This document shows positions 63,866-64,000 of a stretch of 64,000 nucleotides of DNA, piece after piece. The position numbers and the translations under genes were made by a program. The notes under the pieces are model-generated. The model did no database searches and was not told the DNA's origin. It saw only the letters and a program-made list of their open reading frames with translations. Every line of letters begins with the position of its first letter. Position 1 is the stretch's first letter. The stretch comes from Williamsia limnetica (lineage in GTDB: Bacteria; Actinomycetota; Actinomycetes; Mycobacteriales; Mycobacteriaceae): contig NZ_QJSP01000001.1 in assembly GCF_003217475.1 (NCBI RefSeq), forward strand, positions 124,001 through 188,000, in the 5' to 3' direction.

Positions 63866-64000
63866 GTGGACATCGACGAGGTGGCCGACGAACTGTACGG
63901 CTTGGATCCGGGCGAATTCGTGAGGGTTCGTACCGCTCACGTGAAAGAAGCCCGGGCACAGGGTGATCGAAGCCTCGCCAAAGAGATCTCGCAACTCCGC
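63866..64000 (+). CDS. Start of a conserved actinobacterial protein, cut by window edge
   Basis: From GTG 63866 there is an open frame of 45 codons to the window end, read as DIDEVADELYGLDPGEFV then RVRTAHVKEARAQGD and SLAKEISQLR. The pattern of acidic helix, FVRVRTAHVKEAR and AKEI..LR matches the N-terminus of a conserved actinobacterial family of unknown function that I recall with the continuation KPT.AAWLVN. The rest lies outside the window. Confidence 0.65.
   Translation, partial: MDIDEVADELYGLDPGEFVRVRTAHVKEARAQGDRSLAKEISQLR

Overview
The window looks like a chromosomal segment of a high-GC actinobacterium of the order Mycobacteriales. Gordonia, Rhodococcus or a close relative is my best guess, but that is inference. 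The reasons are the GC-rich codon use with frequent GTG and some TTG starts, a mycobacterial-type recC-recB-recD operon, a deazaflavin (F420)-type Ddn-like nitroreductase homologue, a TIGR03086 mycothiol-type DinB-like protein, an EthA-like monooxygenase, and many acyl-CoA dehydrogenase, SDR and APH-kinase genes. I see no rRNA, tRNA, CRISPR array, complete insertion sequence or prophage. Genes are dense: no gene-free stretch exceeds 300 bases, and the longest are about 290 bases (52415-52703) and about 270 bases (2270-2537).

Region 1-11.5 kb is core-like. It holds the 3'-truncated end of a type II NADH dehydrogenase (minus strand), a GNAT acetyltransferase preceded by a tandem 16-bp repeat, a hotdog thioesterase, and the complete RecBCD operon (3051-11498) with 4-nt spacing and an overlapping GTGA junction. 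Region 11.5-18.8 kb holds a LmbE-like deacetylase, a LapA-like small membrane protein, a membrane-anchored alpha/beta hydrolase, a tightly overlapping set (YedY-like molybdoprotein, flavin reductase, threonine aldolase), a TIGR01777 epimerase fusion and a TIGR03086 protein.

Region 19-29 kb is catabolic and regulatory. It holds an AraC regulator, a KstD-like FAD dehydrogenase, a multi-pass membrane protein, a methyltransferase, a secreted cupin, and then an SDR / ACAD11-like acyl-CoA dehydrogenase / APH-kinase set. That set resembles the 4-hydroxyacyl-CoA phosphorylation route, and the end of the kinase gene carries an in-frame tandem duplicate. An HxlR-type regulator and a divergent methyltransferase follow. 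Region 29-40.8 kb holds two lipoproteins, a HAD hydrolase overlapping a rhomboid-like gene, a TetR regulator with an 18-bp palindrome facing a pair of adjacent acyl-CoA dehydrogenases, a pterin dehydratase, a DHA2 exporter divergent from an esterase with a 28-bp perfect-arm inverted repeat between them, and an EthA-like Baeyer-Villiger monooxygenase.

Region 40.9-52.4 kb holds a secreted glycosidase, a MarR/DHA2-exporter operon with its operator and a strong terminator, a small monooxygenase, an alpha/beta hydrolase, a MarR/cupin divergon with two operators 21 bp apart, a Tat-exported berberine-bridge-type oxidase, and a heterodimeric ABC exporter with one degenerate ATP site. Region 52.4-64 kb holds a remnant of a SnoaL-like gene, a Tat-exported PhoD phosphatase, SRPBCC and RidA proteins, a WYL regulator, an LLM oxidoreductase/TetR pair divergent from an APH kinase and a protein of unknown function, a RibD-type reductase, a MarR/DoxX divergon with two matched operators, LtrA, the Ddn-like protein, and the start of a conserved actinobacterial gene. 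The recurrent theme is small catabolic or detoxification units, each paired with a local regulator and a recognisable inverted-repeat operator.
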